Source: QYOJ01 sp964616825 | GTDB lineage: Bacteria; Bacteroidota; Bacteroidia; Bacteroidales; FEN-979 | DNA length: 64,000 nucleotides | Direction: 5' to 3' | Assembly: GCA_964616825.1 (NCBI GenBank) | Contig: CAZTSX010000014.1 | Location: 1-64,000 of the forward strand | Part shown: one piece after another, positions 43,673 through 52,651 of the stretch | Layout of the letters: each line of letters starts with the position of its first letter | Numbering within the stretch: the first letter of the stretch is position 1 | Translations under genes and position numbers: made by a program | The notes under the pieces: generated by a model | Told to the model about the DNA's origin: nothing | Seen by the model: the letters and a program-made list of their open reading frames with translations, nothing else | The model's database searches: none

Positions 43673-44011
43673 ATGAAAATTATTGATGCACCAGTCTCTC
43701 TGAAGGATCTCTGGAAGGAGAAAGAGGTTGATTTTGTCGAGATCATGAAGATTGTAGTAGATGTTGACAGAGGAATACTTGCTATCGATGCTGAGATGCA
43801 TGCCGATCTGGAACAACTTTTACTCCAGGAAGGTTCTGAACAACAATCGATTTGGGGTGCGAATGTCTATCCGGGAAATAGGGAAGATGATCTCCTTGAA
43901 TTTACATCTTTTATTAACATCAGACCATCACAGGGCAACAGGTCGATGGAAGTACAAGATCCTGAAATCAGAAAAACGATTCACAAGATAGTCCGAGAAT
44001 TATTGATATAG
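43673..44011 (+). CDS. DUF5674-like small protein
   Basis: 112 residues. The pattern VVDVDRGILAIDAEMHADLEQLLLQEGS, then WGANVYP and INIRPSQGNRSMEVQDPEIR looks like the DUF5674 family, which has no known function; the family name is from memory. No membrane segment. It is in a likely unit with frr (20 nt upstream) and the next small gene (4 nt downstream). Confidence 0.6.
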   Translation: MKIIDAPVSLKDLWKEKEVDFVEIMKIVVDVDRGILAIDAEMHADLEQLLLQEGSEQQSIWGANVYPGNREDDLLEFTSFINIRPSQGNRSMEVQDPEIRKTIHKIVRELLI

Positions 44012-44015
44012 CGAG

Positions 44016-44369
44016 ATGTATCCTTTAATATTTCATAAAACCTTGACTGTTGATCGTTGGAATTCTTATCCTGTCTTTCAGCAAATCCTGATGATATCCA
44101 ATGAATTGAACAGATCTGAGAATAATCTCAAAAAAAGCGAAATTGAAAACTCCAGAAATGCTCTTGAACGAGCTATGGAACTCACTGATCTTACTATTAA
44201 TGATCCGAAATGGAAACAAGGCTTAAAAGAGCTGCTTCGGTTTCGTGAATTGCTCGGCATGCTCTATTCAAAGCCAGAAATCCACTTGAACTACCTATTA
44301 CAAAGCACATTTATTAAACTCAATCCGGAAGCAGCTAATATGCTTACCCCTCCGTCGGTTGTATCCTGA
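44016..44369 (+). CDS. Small helical protein, function unknown
   Basis: 117 residues, mostly helical and charged (NELNRSENNLKKSEIENSRNALERAMELTD), ending with LLQSTFIKLNPEAANMLTPP. No motif recognised. The 4-nt distance from the DUF5674-like gene suggests they act together. Confidence 0.5.
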   Translation: MYPLIFHKTLTVDRWNSYPVFQQILMISNELNRSENNLKKSEIENSRNALERAMELTDLTINDPKWKQGLKELLRFRELLGMLYSKPEIHLNYLLQSTFIKLNPEAANMLTPPSVVS

Positions 44370-44402
44370 CAAACAACGGGTTGTAATTTTTCGGGAAGCA
44401 AC

Positions 44403-44433
44403 TTTGCTGCTGTTTGATTGTCCTTTATTTTAG
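44403..44433 (+). promoter_or_regulatory. Promoter for the T9SS gene at 44454
   Basis: TTTG at 44403-44406, a 19-nt spacer and TATTTTAG (one mismatch to TAnnTTTG) at 44426-44433, 20 nt before the ATG. Confidence 0.5.
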
Positions 44434-44453
44434 ACACATAAATTTTTATCACT

Positions 44454-45875
44454 ATGAAAACATTTATCCGGTTTCTGATCACCGCACTTTGCGGATTGTA
44501 CCTGGCCCTGGTGCTCACTACAACCGTCAGGGCACAAAAACCAACATGTACTTTCTCCATGATGGAGATCGCCTGCCTGGAGCAACATGTAAAGGTAACA
44601 TTCACAGGCAGTGCACCTCAGGGAGCATTGTATGAATGGGATTTCGATGGAGCGGTTATACTCGAAGGATCCGGCCAGGGCCCTTACTGGGTCAAATGGC
44701 TGACTACGGGTGAAAAACATGTTTCAGTTGTTGTGATACATAATGGGGATACATGCACCCATACCAGAGCTATTCTGATCGTTGAACAACCGGCAGCATT
44801 TTACATGACCGGTGGTGGAGGTTATCCGGCCGGCGGATCCGGAGTCCATGTGGGGCTGAGTAGTTCCCAGTCAGGAGTTATCTATAAACTGAGACGGAAT
44901 TATGAATATACCGGAATCAACAAGGTCGGTACCGGGAATGCAATTGACTTCGGAAAACAGACGGAACCCGGTATTTATGACTGTGTGGCCAAAATTGATG
45001 GTAGCGACTGCCTCAGGGAGATGGAAGGAGAGGTGGAAGTATGGATCATTGGAGGTCCTGCCTACCAACATATCTGCATGGTGACGTTCGATACTACGGC
45101 ATTGAAAAACCTGATCATCTGGAATAAAATTGAGAATGATATCATTTCTCATTTTAATATTTATCGGGAGACATACCAGAGCAATCATTACGAAAAAATA
45201 GCCGAAGTTCTCTACAATCAATTCAGTGTCTATCTGGATACAACAGCGAATCCGTTGGTGAAGTCAGATAAATACAGGATGTCAGTGACCGACACACTGG
45301 GTAATGAGTTTGACGAATCACCTCCTCATAAAACGATCCATCTGAACATCAACCCGGGAATCTATGGATTTAACCTCATCTGGAACCATTATATAGGTTT
45401 TGAATTTTTGACATACAAGATTCACCGGAAGCTTGATAATGGCCCATGGTTGGTTCTTGATTCTGTAGCCAGCAATGTTGATTCCTATACCGATCTCTAC
45501 ACTACCCCCGGTCTTGCTACATACTTCATAGAGGTAGTGCGGCCTGAACCCTGTAATCCATCCAAGGGATCTTCCTATGCGTCGGTCATTTCCAATACTG
45601 CGACAGCAGCACCATTAGGGATGGAGGAGGATGAACTGTCGGGCATCAAGATCTATCCGAATCCGGTGCGTGAACGGTTATTCCTCTCAATCCCGGGGAA
45701 TGGGAGCACTGTTTTTTCACTGCAGATTTATCGTCCTGATGGCCGGAAAGTGCATGAATCGCAAGTGAGAAAAGGCAATACAGGTATTGATGTTACTAGT
45801 TTCCAGTCAGGACTCTATATCCTGAAACTCAAAGGAACTTCCGCGACAGTTGTAAAGAAATTCTTCAAGAATTAA
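44454..45875 (+). CDS. Secreted PKD-like protein with T9SS sorting domain
   Basis: 473 residues. Signal peptide to about residue 27 (LTTTVRAQ). A PKD-like domain (ACLEQHVKVTFTGSAPQGALYEWDFDG) is followed by two fibronectin-like regions (AYQHICMV..., NLIWNHYIGFEFLTYKI) and a T9SS type A tail (IKIYPNPVRERLFLSIPG ... FQSGLYILKLKG). No catalytic motif. Probably an adhesin-like surface protein; the ligand is unknown. Its last 4 nt overlap the end of the convergent GH20 gene. Confidence 0.8.
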   Translation: MKTFIRFLITALCGLYLALVLTTTVRAQKPTCTFSMMEIACLEQHVKVTFTGSAPQGALYEWDFDGAVILEGSGQGPYWVKWLTTGEKHVSVVVIHNGDTCTHTRAILIVEQPAAFYMTGGGGYPAGGSGVHVGLSSSQSGVIYKLRRNYEYTGINKVGTGNAIDFGKQTEPGIYDCVAKIDGSDCLREMEGEVEVWIIGGPAYQHICMVTFDTTALKNLIIWNKIENDIISHFNIYRETYQSNHYEKIAEVLYNQFSVYLDTTANPLVKSDKYRMSVTDTLGNEFDESPPHKTIHLNINPGIYGFNLIWNHYIGFEFLTYKIHRKLDNGPWLVLDSVASNVDSYTDLYTTPGLATYFIEVVRPEPCNPSKGSSYASVISNTATAAPLGMEEDELSGIKIYPNPVRERLFLSIPGNGSTVFSLQIYRPDGRKVHESQVRKGNTGIDVTSFQSGLYILKLKGTSATVVKKFFKN

Positions 45876-48244
45876 TAAACGACGATCTCGTCAAGGAACA
45901 TCCAGCATTTTTTCCCTTTTCCGTCATGCCAGTCGGGACAATTTCCCCTGGCATACCCTTTCACCCTGACATACCGGGCAACTGACCCCTCAGGATAGGA
46001 ATTCGAAAAAGGTTGGATAATCGCTCTCTCTTCTTTTCCAGATAAAGGATTACGCTTTTCATAGATAGAATGCCATTTTTTCCCGTTTGATGACAAGGAA
46101 AACTCGACTATGCCAGGAAGAAAGATCCAGCTCCTTGAGTTCCTGAGAAAGGTTACGGAGACAGATTTCACAGGGATTTCTTTGCCCAGGTCGATGATTA
46201 CCTCCACATTGTTGCCGAAAAAACCTTGCCAGTGTCCATCACGATGGTTAGCGGATCCGCGAAGACCATTGGTCAGTGCCCCGATACCTGATGCCGGATA
46301 CCGGTAGGAGTATTCTTCAAGGTATTCAACCGGTTTTCCGGTACCATGATGGAATATGACGGGCATCTCACTTGGCTTCTCCTGCAGGTTCCCCTTGATA
46401 AATAACCCTGCTTTGATGTAGCTGTTTGAGGAGATCTCAAACGGACCGGTATACAAACTCGACAATGTGGTTGGATCGTCACCATTAGTTGTGTAATAGA
46501 TCGGGATGCCTGGTTGTTCGGATGTGAGAGTGACATTGATTTTGTTCGATTTTTTATCGTACTGGGTCTGGATATCAACTTTGTATGAGCCTTTTGAGAA
46601 ATTCACTCCCATGTTTTCCAGCCTTCTGTACTGGGTGACAAGCCGTTGCCGGAAGTCGTGCCAGTTCTTCTCTTTCTTTGGTGACCAGTCAATCTCTGCG
46701 ATGGCGATCATGCGAGGAACGGCCATATACTCAGCATGTTCAGGTGTCGGGATGAATTCGGTCCATACATTCCCCTGGGCACCCAGGATGTGTTTTCCCT
46801 CTTCAGAAGAAAGTTCTCCTGGGATTGGCTCGAAAGAGTAAACCTTTTTCAGAGTAGTGAATCCGCCAATCGCCACCGGTTCAAACTCCGGATTTGCCTG
46901 GTAGTAATCAAAATAGCAGTGGGAAGTGGGGGTCATGATCACATCGTGTCCCTGGCGGGCAGCAGCAATGCCGCCTTCGATACCCCGCCACGACATAACT
47001 GTAGCATCAGGAGCCAACCCCCCTTCAAGAATCTCATCCCAGCCAATCAGCTTCTTTCCTTTAGAATTGATAAACTTCTCCATCCGTTTGATGAAATAGC
47101 TCTGTAGCTCTTTTTCGTCTTTCAAATCTTCAGCTTGCATTCTTGCCTGGCACTTCTGACATTGCTCCCAGCGTGTCTTGGTAGCTTCATCACCTCCAAC
47201 ATGAATGTATTCCGAAGGAAACAGAGCGATCACCTCAGTCAACACATCCTCAAGGAAGGTAAAAACAGAATCGTTCCCTGCACAAAAGATGTCGATATTG
47301 GGCCAATAGCCGCCCGGAGGAACTGTAAAAGGGCCTCCTGTACAAGAGAGGTGAGGGTAAGCAGCCAGGACCTCTACCGTATGAGCCGGCATTTCGATCT
47401 CCGGTATGATAGTTATGTATCGCTGAGCTGCATATTGGACAATTTCCTTGATATCTTCCTGGGTGTAAAAGCCTCCGTACGTGGTTTCCTCTCCTGGTAG
47501 TTGCTTAGGCCGATCGCGCCAGGGAAGATCTTCATGGTCTACCCGCCATGCACTCACTTCAGTTAGTTTCGGGTACTTCTTTATCTCGATCCGCCAGCCG
47601 TTGTCATCCGTCAGGTGCCAATGGAAAATATTCATCTTGTACATCGCCAGCAGGTCAATGTAGCGCTTGATGAACTCTTTCGGAAAGAAATGGCGGGAGA
47701 CATCGAGGTGCATACCGCGATAAGGGAATCGTGGGTAGTCTTTGATATACACACAGGGAATATGCCAGGTTTTTCCGGGTTCGGGCTTAGACGCTTTGCA
47801 GACAGCTGGTGGAAACAACTGTATCAGGGTTTGCATCCCGTAAAAAAGCCCTGCACCTGAATTTCCTGTAAGCAGAATCTGGTTCTGGGAGACTTTCAAC
47901 CGGTAGCCTTCTGTAATCTGATTCTCCCTGTTCCCGGCATATGCAAAAATGATAGAGTTTTCGTCAACTGTCTCCTCGTTCATAGCCTGAACCTGTAGAA
48001 ATGGTCCTCCTGCCAGCCGGATCTGTTCCGAGAAAAGGATAGCAACATTCATCAGGTCAATGTCACGCTCGGCGACAAGAATATTGGTATGGTCATTGAT
48101 TAGGAAAGATCCCTCTTTGAGTTTGACAGAAACAGGTTTCGGGACAAGCGACAACCGGGCTTTCTGCTGATTGCCCGCAACAACCGCAACGATCGAAGCA
48201 ACAAAAATGCTGATAAGGATGGTAGCACGATGTAATTTTTTCAT
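45872..48244 (-). CDS. Beta-N-acetylhexosaminidase, GH20
   Basis: 790 residues. Signal peptide (1-24), GH20b domain (about 30-165), then the catalytic barrel with GMHLDVSRHF, FHWHLTDDNGWRIEIKKYP and the acid pair Asp352-Glu353 in HVGGDEATKTRW. A C-terminal region from about residue 555 has a chitobiase-like beta segment and a discoidin (F5/8 C) domain. Releases terminal GlcNAc or GalNAc from glycans or chitobiose. With the NahK-like kinase and ROK/MFS pair nearby it fits an amino-sugar pathway (inference). The 5' end is next to an assembly gap that duplicates its first 16 codons. Confidence 0.92.
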   Translation of the reverse strand: MKKLHRATILISIFVASIVAVVAGNQQKARLSLVPKPVSVKLKEGSFLINDHTNILVAERDIDLMNVAILFSEQIRLAGGPFLQVQAMNEETVDENSIIFAYAGNRENQITEGYRLKVSQNQILLTGNSGAGLFYGMQTLIQLFPPAVCKASKPEPGKTWHIPCVYIKDYPRFPYRGMHLDVSRHFFPKEFIKRYIDLLAMYKMNIFHWHLTDDNGWRIEIKKYPKLTEVSAWRVDHEDLPWRDRPKQLPGEETTYGGFYTQEDIKEIVQYAAQRYITIIPEIEMPAHTVEVLAAYPHLSCTGGPFTVPPGGYWPNIDIFCAGNDSVFTFLEDVLTEVIALFPSEYIHVGGDEATKTRWEQCQKCQARMQAEDLKDEKELQSYFIKRMEKFINSKGKKLIGWDEILEGGLAPDATVMSWRGIEGGIAAARQGHDVIMTPTSHCYFDYYQANPEFEPVAIGGFTTLKKVYSFEPIPGELSSEEGKHILGAQGNVWTEFIPTPEHAEYMAVPRMIAIAEIDWSPKKEKNWHDFRQRLVTQYRRLENMGVNFSKGSYKVDIQTQYDKKSNKINVTLTSEQPGIPIYYTTNGDDPTTLSSLYTGPFEISSNSYIKAGLFIKGNLQEKPSEMPVIFHHGTGKPVEYLEEYSYRYPASGIGALTNGLRGSANHRDGHWQGFFGNNVEVIIDLGKEIPVKSVSVTFLRNSRSWIFLPGIVEFSLSSNGKKWHSIYEKRNPLSGKEERAIIQPFSNSYPEGSVARYVRVKGYARGNCPDWHDGKGKKCWMFLDEIVVY

Positions 48245-48406
48245 AGGATTANNNNNNNNNNNNNNNNNNNNNNNNNNNNNNNNNNNNNNNNNNNNNNNNN
48301 NNNNNNNNNNNNNNNNNNNNNNNNNNNNNNNNNNNNNNNNNNNNNNNNNNNAGCAACAAAAATGCTGATAAGGATGGTAGCACGATGTAATTTTTTCATA
48401 GGATTA
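48197..48406. other. Scaffold gap of 100 N with a 55-nt duplicated flank
   Basis: 48252-48351 are N. The 55 nt before (48197-48251) and after (48352-48406) are identical and include the GH20 start codon. The true sequence probably runs straight through one copy. Confidence 0.9.
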
Positions 48407-48424
48407 TAAGATTAATACAAGCCA

Positions 48425-48432
48425 CAAAATTA
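48425..48432 (-). promoter_or_regulatory. -7 box for the GH20 gene
   Basis: TAATTTTG on the minus strand, about 25 nt before the GH20 ATG if the gap is closed on one copy of the duplication. Confidence 0.45.
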
Positions 48433-48436
48433 CTGT

Positions 48437-48533
48437 TTTCACTATTTTACTATTTCACTACCTCATCAACTCACCATTGCCGCGTCACTTCGTTCCTCGC
48501 AATGACATTACTCACCAGCTCACTAATTCACCA
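48437..48533. repeat. Composite repeat at the end of the NahK-like gene
   Basis: TTTCACTA/TTTTACTA units, CACCATTGCCGCGTCACTTC, the CTCGCAATGACATTA arm, then CTCACCAGCTCACTAATTCA. Nearly the same stretch occurs at 60556-60603. On the minus strand it supplies GELVSW and the TGA of the kinase gene. Confidence 0.85.
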
Positions 48534-49609
48534 ACGATCTCCCTCATTCTGTTAAACTGCTCCTCCATACTCTCCAGCAACTTGAATTGTGCACGAGCCC
48601 GTTGCAGGTTGTGCCCCTGGAAATGAATTTTGTAATAGGTATCTCCGTTGATGTGATCGGTGAGAAACCGTAATCCGATGATGAAGGTCATAAATTTAGC
48701 TGAGAAGGCCAGGTGGTCAAGTTCGTTCCTGGTCAGGGCAGGGCCAGCCACTTTAAGGAATCCTTTAGCATATGCTGCAAAAAGTTTCAGGTCGATGCCG
48801 ACGTTCTCGTGGTTTGCGTCATCTTCTGCGCCGGTGTTGGCTCCAGTCCTGATGGCATCCCCAAAGTCATATAATGAATAACCGGGCATGACGGTATCAA
48901 GGTCAATAATGCAAACAGCATTATTCTCATCGTCAAAAAGGATGTTATTGAATTTGGTGTCGTTATGTGTGATCCGTAGCGGGAGATCCCCTCTGGACCC
49001 TAACTCATGTATCGCACGCATGGTTCCGGACCGGGATAATACAAACTCAATCTCCTTTGAGAGTACATGTGCACGATTTACAGGGTCAATCTTCAACGCC
49101 TCATCGAACTGTTCCAGCCGCCAGGTGATATCATGAAACCGGGGGATCGTTACCGTCAGGATTTCCGGATCAATGCCGGCTGTAAGTGTTTGAAATTGCC
49201 CGAATGCACGCCCCCCCTTGTATGCCAGCTCTGCATTTTCTATCAGGTCGTAACTGTGGCTTCCGGGAATGTACCGATAAACTCGCCAGTAGTTACCTGC
49301 AGGATCAGTGTAGAACAACTGATCATCTTGGGTCGGAATGAGTTCCAGAACCTGCATCTCCTGGTAGTTGTCTTCAATGATATCCAGCTTGTTGCGAATA
49401 TAACGTGAAACGATATCGATATTCTTCATCAATCCGGGAATATCCTTGAATATCTGATGGTTGATCCGCTGTAAAACATAATCCGGCGTATATTCTGGTG
49501 ATGTTTTGATAAGATAGGAGTCGTTGATGTGTCCCGAGCCGATAGGTGTAGTGGAAATTGGAGAACCCTCCATGGAGAATTCGGATAAAATGGAGGAGAG
49601 TTCGTTCAT
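48512..49609 (-). CDS. N-acetylhexosamine 1-kinase-like phosphotransferase
   Basis: 365 residues of the aminoglycoside-phosphotransferase fold. GSGHINDSYL (nucleotide loop), VLQRINHQIFKDIPGLMKNI, THNDTKFNNILFD (catalytic HxD-type loop) and IIDLDTVMPG (metal DFD-type) resemble NahK, which makes HexNAc-1-phosphate. The C-terminal GELVSW is translated from a repeat. It is upstream of the GH20 gene on the same strand, so an amino-sugar salvage role is likely; some related genes are annotated mucin desulfatases, probably wrongly. Confidence 0.78.
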   Translation of the reverse strand: MNELSSILSEFSMEGSPISTTPIGSGHINDSYLIKTSPEYTPDYVLQRINHQIFKDIPGLMKNIDIVSRYIRNKLDIIEDNYQEMQVLELIPTQDDQLFYTDPAGNYWRVYRYIPGSHSYDLIENAELAYKGGRAFGQFQTLTAGIDPEILTVTIPRFHDITWRLEQFDEALKIDPVNRAHVLSKEIEFVLSRSGTMRAIHELGSRGDLPLRITHNDTKFNNILFDDENNAVCIIDLDTVMPGYSLYDFGDAIRTGANTGAEDDANHENVGIDLKLFAAYAKGFLKVAGPALTRNELDHLAFSAKFMTFIIGLRFLTDHINGDTYYKIHFQGHNLQRARAQFKLLESMEEQFNRMREIVGELVSW

Positions 49610-49672
49610 GATGCAAATATGGTATTTTTTTCCCTATTTTAGCCGCCTCATTATTGAATAGAACCTGATCCT

Positions 49673-50968
49673 ATGGCTGAACCTGCTAAGAAATCGAAAA
49701 TGTCATCCTTCCCCCGGAACTTCTGGACGGTGATCGTGATGGAGTTCTTCGAGCGGGGCTCATACTATGGTGTGATGTCGGTGTTGTCTGTTTACCTGGT
49801 ACTTTCCAGAGATAGCGGTGGATTGGCGTTTTCCAAAGAGAGTGTTGGAGTGATCAAGAGCGTGATCACCCCGTTACTTTATTTACTTCCGATCCTGGCC
49901 GGGGCAATTGGCGATCGACTGGGATACAAAAAGGTGCTCTTTTTTGCCTTCATTTGCATGAGTACAGGGTATTTATTGACCGGATTCTCGGATACATATG
50001 GTACCGTATTTATGAGCCTGCTGCTGGTAGCTTTAGGAGCCGGATTTTTCAAACCTATGATCTCCGGCACCATCGCCCGCATTACCGACAAATCCAACTC
50101 CTCCCTTGGATTCGGGATCTACTACTGGTCAATCAACCTGGGCGCTTTTCTATTCCCGCTGATACTCGTGCCATGGCTGAAATCAATCTCCTATAATTAC
50201 ATCTTTTTCATGGCGGCGATCGGAACAGGCTGGCTCCTGTTTCTTAACTACTTTGTATTCAGGGAGCCCAAAGGGACAGGAAAAGGATCGAAATCACTAC
50301 TGAAGATCTTCACAGAGATGTTGACCGTCCTGAAAGATTACCGCTTCATCCTGATGATCGTAATCTACTCCGGATTCTGGATCATGTATTTCCAGGTCTA
50401 CGATTCGGTATTATGGTACCTGACGGAACATATCAACATGGCTCCGTTCAATAAGATTGTGAATTCCTTCCTCTCCCTTTTTGTTGCTAATCCAGACTGG
50501 AAGTTTGAAGCCGAACATGTGACCGCGATGAATGCCGGTCTGATTATCCTGTTGCAGTTGTTTATTTCAGCTGCGGTTCGAAAGATGAAAGCATTGCCAA
50601 CCATGATCATTGGGATTGCTTTGGGATCTATTGGTATGGGAATCCTGGCGATATCACCCAGTCCTTGGATCTTCCTGGCCGGGATGCTTATTTTCACCCT
50701 CGGAGAGATGACAGCCCATCCAAAGTTTATCTCCTATGTCGGAATCATTGCTCCCCCGGATAAAAAAGCACTCTACCAGGGATATTCATTTCTCTATGGA
50801 GTGATCGGAAGTGGCGTAGGAGGCATCCTTGGAGCCTGGCTCTACGTGCTGTTTATCGAAAAATTGCACAAGCCTCCTTTGCTCTGGCTGACATTCAGCA
50901 TGATAGGGGTCCTGAGCATCATTGGCCTCCTTCTCTACAATCGATTCCTGGTGCCTAAATCAAACTGA
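49673..50968 (+). CDS. POT/PTR2-like peptide MFS transporter
   Basis: 431 residues, about 12 membrane segments. N-terminal VMEFFERGSYYGVMSVLSVYL is close to the ExxERFxYYG motif of proton-coupled oligopeptide transporters; GDRLGYKKVL and GIYYWSINLGAFLFP follow. The C-terminal half has HPKFISYVGIIAPPDKKALYQGYSF. It may carry di/tripeptides, but relatives with other substrates exist. Divergent from the NahK-like gene. Confidence 0.75.
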   Translation: MAEPAKKSKMSSFPRNFWTVIVMEFFERGSYYGVMSVLSVYLVLSRDSGGLAFSKESVGVIKSVITPLLYLLPILAGAIGDRLGYKKVLFFAFICMSTGYLLTGFSDTYGTVFMSLLLVALGAGFFKPMISGTIARITDKSNSSLGFGIYYWSINLGAFLFPLILVPWLKSISYNYIFFMAAIGTGWLLFLNYFVFREPKGTGKGSKSLLKIFTEMLTVLKDYRFILMIVIYSGFWIMYFQVYDSVLWYLTEHINMAPFNKIVNSFLSLFVANPDWKFEAEHVTAMNAGLIILLQLFISAAVRKMKALPTMIIGIALGSIGMGILAISPSPWIFLAGMLIFTLGEMTAHPKFISYVGIIAPPDKKALYQGYSFLYGVIGSGVGGILGAWLYVLFIEKLHKPPLLWLTFSMIGVLSIIGLLLYNRFLVPKSN

Positions 50969-50981
50969 CAACTCGTAATTG

Positions 50982-51012
50982 TTGTTTTTGGATTGATATT
51001 TCGGTATGTTTG
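50982..51012 (+). promoter_or_regulatory. Promoter for the WG-repeat gene
   Basis: TTG (50982-50984), 20 nt, then TATGTTTG (51005-51012). The box covers a possible ATG at 51006, so the gene start is taken as 51036. Confidence 0.6.
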
Positions 51013-51035
51013 TATCTGAAGCATTCAACAATCAG

Positions 51036-51986
51036 ATGAAATATCTTATACTTCTCATATTCCTTTTTTTGGGATTAATCAATATAGTGATGTCACAGGA
51101 AAAAATTTATAGTCCGGTTGATATCGGGCAGCATATTGACCAAAACGAAGTTCAGGAAGAAACGTTATCCAATGTTGAGGATGTGTTCTTCCTGGATAAA
51201 GATAACCGGAGCGGGATCACCCCGGACGTGTATCAGACATTTATTCGCCTTCGGGACAGTTGGATGGAAGAGCACCGGGAAGAATACCTGAACAATTTCG
51301 CCCCCGACCCGGCTTTTCATGTGGATGAGGAGGCACCAGTGGATATTATCGTAAAAGAGTTTTCACCAGACAAGATCCGGATCTTTATCGTTTTCACAAT
51401 CGGCCATTCCCGGTGGCACCACTACCACCTGATGCTGAAAGATTACCTGATTGAGCGCACGGATAAGGTTGACCAGATGTTCCGGCTGAAGCAACTTGAA
51501 GAACGCTATGGTGCTACATTCAACGGTCTGGGACACGGAGCTTCCTTTCATGACCTGCTACGATTGGTTGGGTTGAATTACCAGGAATATATCGGCCAGT
51601 CGCTACAATTCAGGACACTCTATTATCCAGATCAAAACCTGGAGGTGGTTCTTCAGGATGGCATAGTCAAATATTTGGTGGAAGAGAAACCGGCATGGGT
51701 TGAAAGATTAGGCACGGAAGTGGAGTCTGAAGAGGATGAGATGATTTTCCCATACGACCATTTCATCGTGAAATATGTTCCTGATCTCGGATTTGCGGCC
51801 ATCGACTCAAACGGGAACTTTCTTTTCGAAGTCTTCCCATATGATAATGGCCCGGATTATCCTTCCGACGGACTCATTCGTATCCTGGAGAAGGGGCAAG
51901 TCGGATATGCCAACCTGGCAGGTGAGATTGTGATTGATCCCCGGTTTGAATGTGCCTACCCGTTTGAGAATGGAGTTCCCACGTAA
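51036..51986 (+). CDS. Secreted WG-repeat protein, possibly truncated by a frameshift
   Basis: 316 residues from the ATG at 51036 (MKYLILLIFLFLGLINIVMSQ leader). The first 230 residues are unassigned. The last 90 hold WG-type repeats (GLIRILEKGQVGYANLAGEIVIDPRFECAYPFENGV), and the frame stops right after FENGVPT, where such repeats normally continue. A second frame, rich in proline at its start, opens across the stop and could be the continuation or a separate gene. Confidence 0.65.
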   Translation: MKYLILLIFLFLGLINIVMSQEKIYSPVDIGQHIDQNEVQEETLSNVEDVFFLDKDNRSGITPDVYQTFIRLRDSWMEEHREEYLNNFAPDPAFHVDEEAPVDIIVKEFSPDKIRIFIVFTIGHSRWHHYHLMLKDYLIERTDKVDQMFRLKQLEERYGATFNGLGHGASFHDLLRLVGLNYQEYIGQSLQFRTLYYPDQNLEVVLQDGIVKYLVEEKPAWVERLGTEVESEEDEMIFPYDHFIVKYVPDLGFAAIDSNGNFLFEVFPYDNGPDYPSDGLIRILEKGQVGYANLAGEIVIDPRFECAYPFENGVPT

Positions 51987-52608
51987 GATGATTCTTTTGC
52001 ATCAGGTTCCCGACATGGGAGCTGTAAGCAGCAACTGGATCAAACCGGGGCCACCGGAGGATTATCCTGCCAAACAGGATCCTGTTCCTGTTGCCGAACC
52101 ACCAGAACCGACAGAGACTCCTGATGAACCAGATACTGCCCCAGAAGTATTGTACCATCCTGAAGATCTATTCCCCGATTACCGGCCCAAGCGAACACCG
52201 GATACGATGCTTGATTATATGCCCTCCCTGCTGGAAGACCTGGCCCGGATTCCAGAGTCCAACTTGTCTAACTTGTCCAACCTGATCGACCTGTATATTG
52301 AATACAAAAAAAACGCCGCCCGCTCGCCCGGCGAATGGGTCGACGGGAACATGATTCTTGGAGCCCGGGAAAAAGAGTATCGACCTTCCCGTGAAGAGTT
52401 GGTATTAAATGAGATCGGAGACAGAATTAGTTATGTGGTCTCAGAAACAGACCCTGGATCACTGGAAAAGTTATTGAAGAAAATGAAAAAATACCCAAAG
52501 AAGATTGAGTTCACCAGGTTCTATTACATACATTATGATGTCATGGGCTCAGGCAGGTTCTTCTACATCGATGGAATGGATAAAATTGAGTTTACTTTAT
52601 CAGAATAA
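51970..52608 (+). CDS. Proline-rich protein of unknown function, overlapping the WG gene
   Basis: 212 residues from the ATG at 51970, in another frame than the WG gene and overlapping its last 17 nt. No leader. Residues 20-60 are rich in Pro/Glu/Asp (PVAEPPEPTETPDEPDTAPE), a linker-like segment; the rest is charged with FYYIHYDVMGSGRFFYIDG near the end. A NLSNLSNL stretch is encoded by a 9-nt repeat. It is either a coupled downstream gene or the frameshifted tail of the WG protein. No function can be given. Confidence 0.5.
   Translation: MEFPRKMILLHQVPDMGAVSSNWIKPGPPEDYPAKQDPVPVAEPPEPTETPDEPDTAPEVLYHPEDLFPDYRPKRTPDTMLDYMPSLLEDLARIPESNLSNLSNLIDLYIEYKKNAARSPGEWVDGNMILGAREKEYRPSREELVLNEIGDRISYVVSETDPGSLEKLLKKMKKYPKKIEFTRFYYIHYDVMGSGRFFYIDGMDKIEFTLSE
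52258..52283. repeat. 9-nt repeat inside the proline-rich gene
   Basis: AACTTGTCT then AACTTGTCC, preceded by TCC. It encodes NLSNLSN in-frame. Confidence 0.55.
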
Positions 52609-52651
52609 GCTACTTCCCCCTCCCCGGGATTGATCATAAATAACCAAAATC

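Noticed and set aside
48245..48406. A second copy of the GH20 5' end as a real tandem duplication
   Set aside because: It is exactly 55 nt, borders an N run, and the other N run shows the same pattern.
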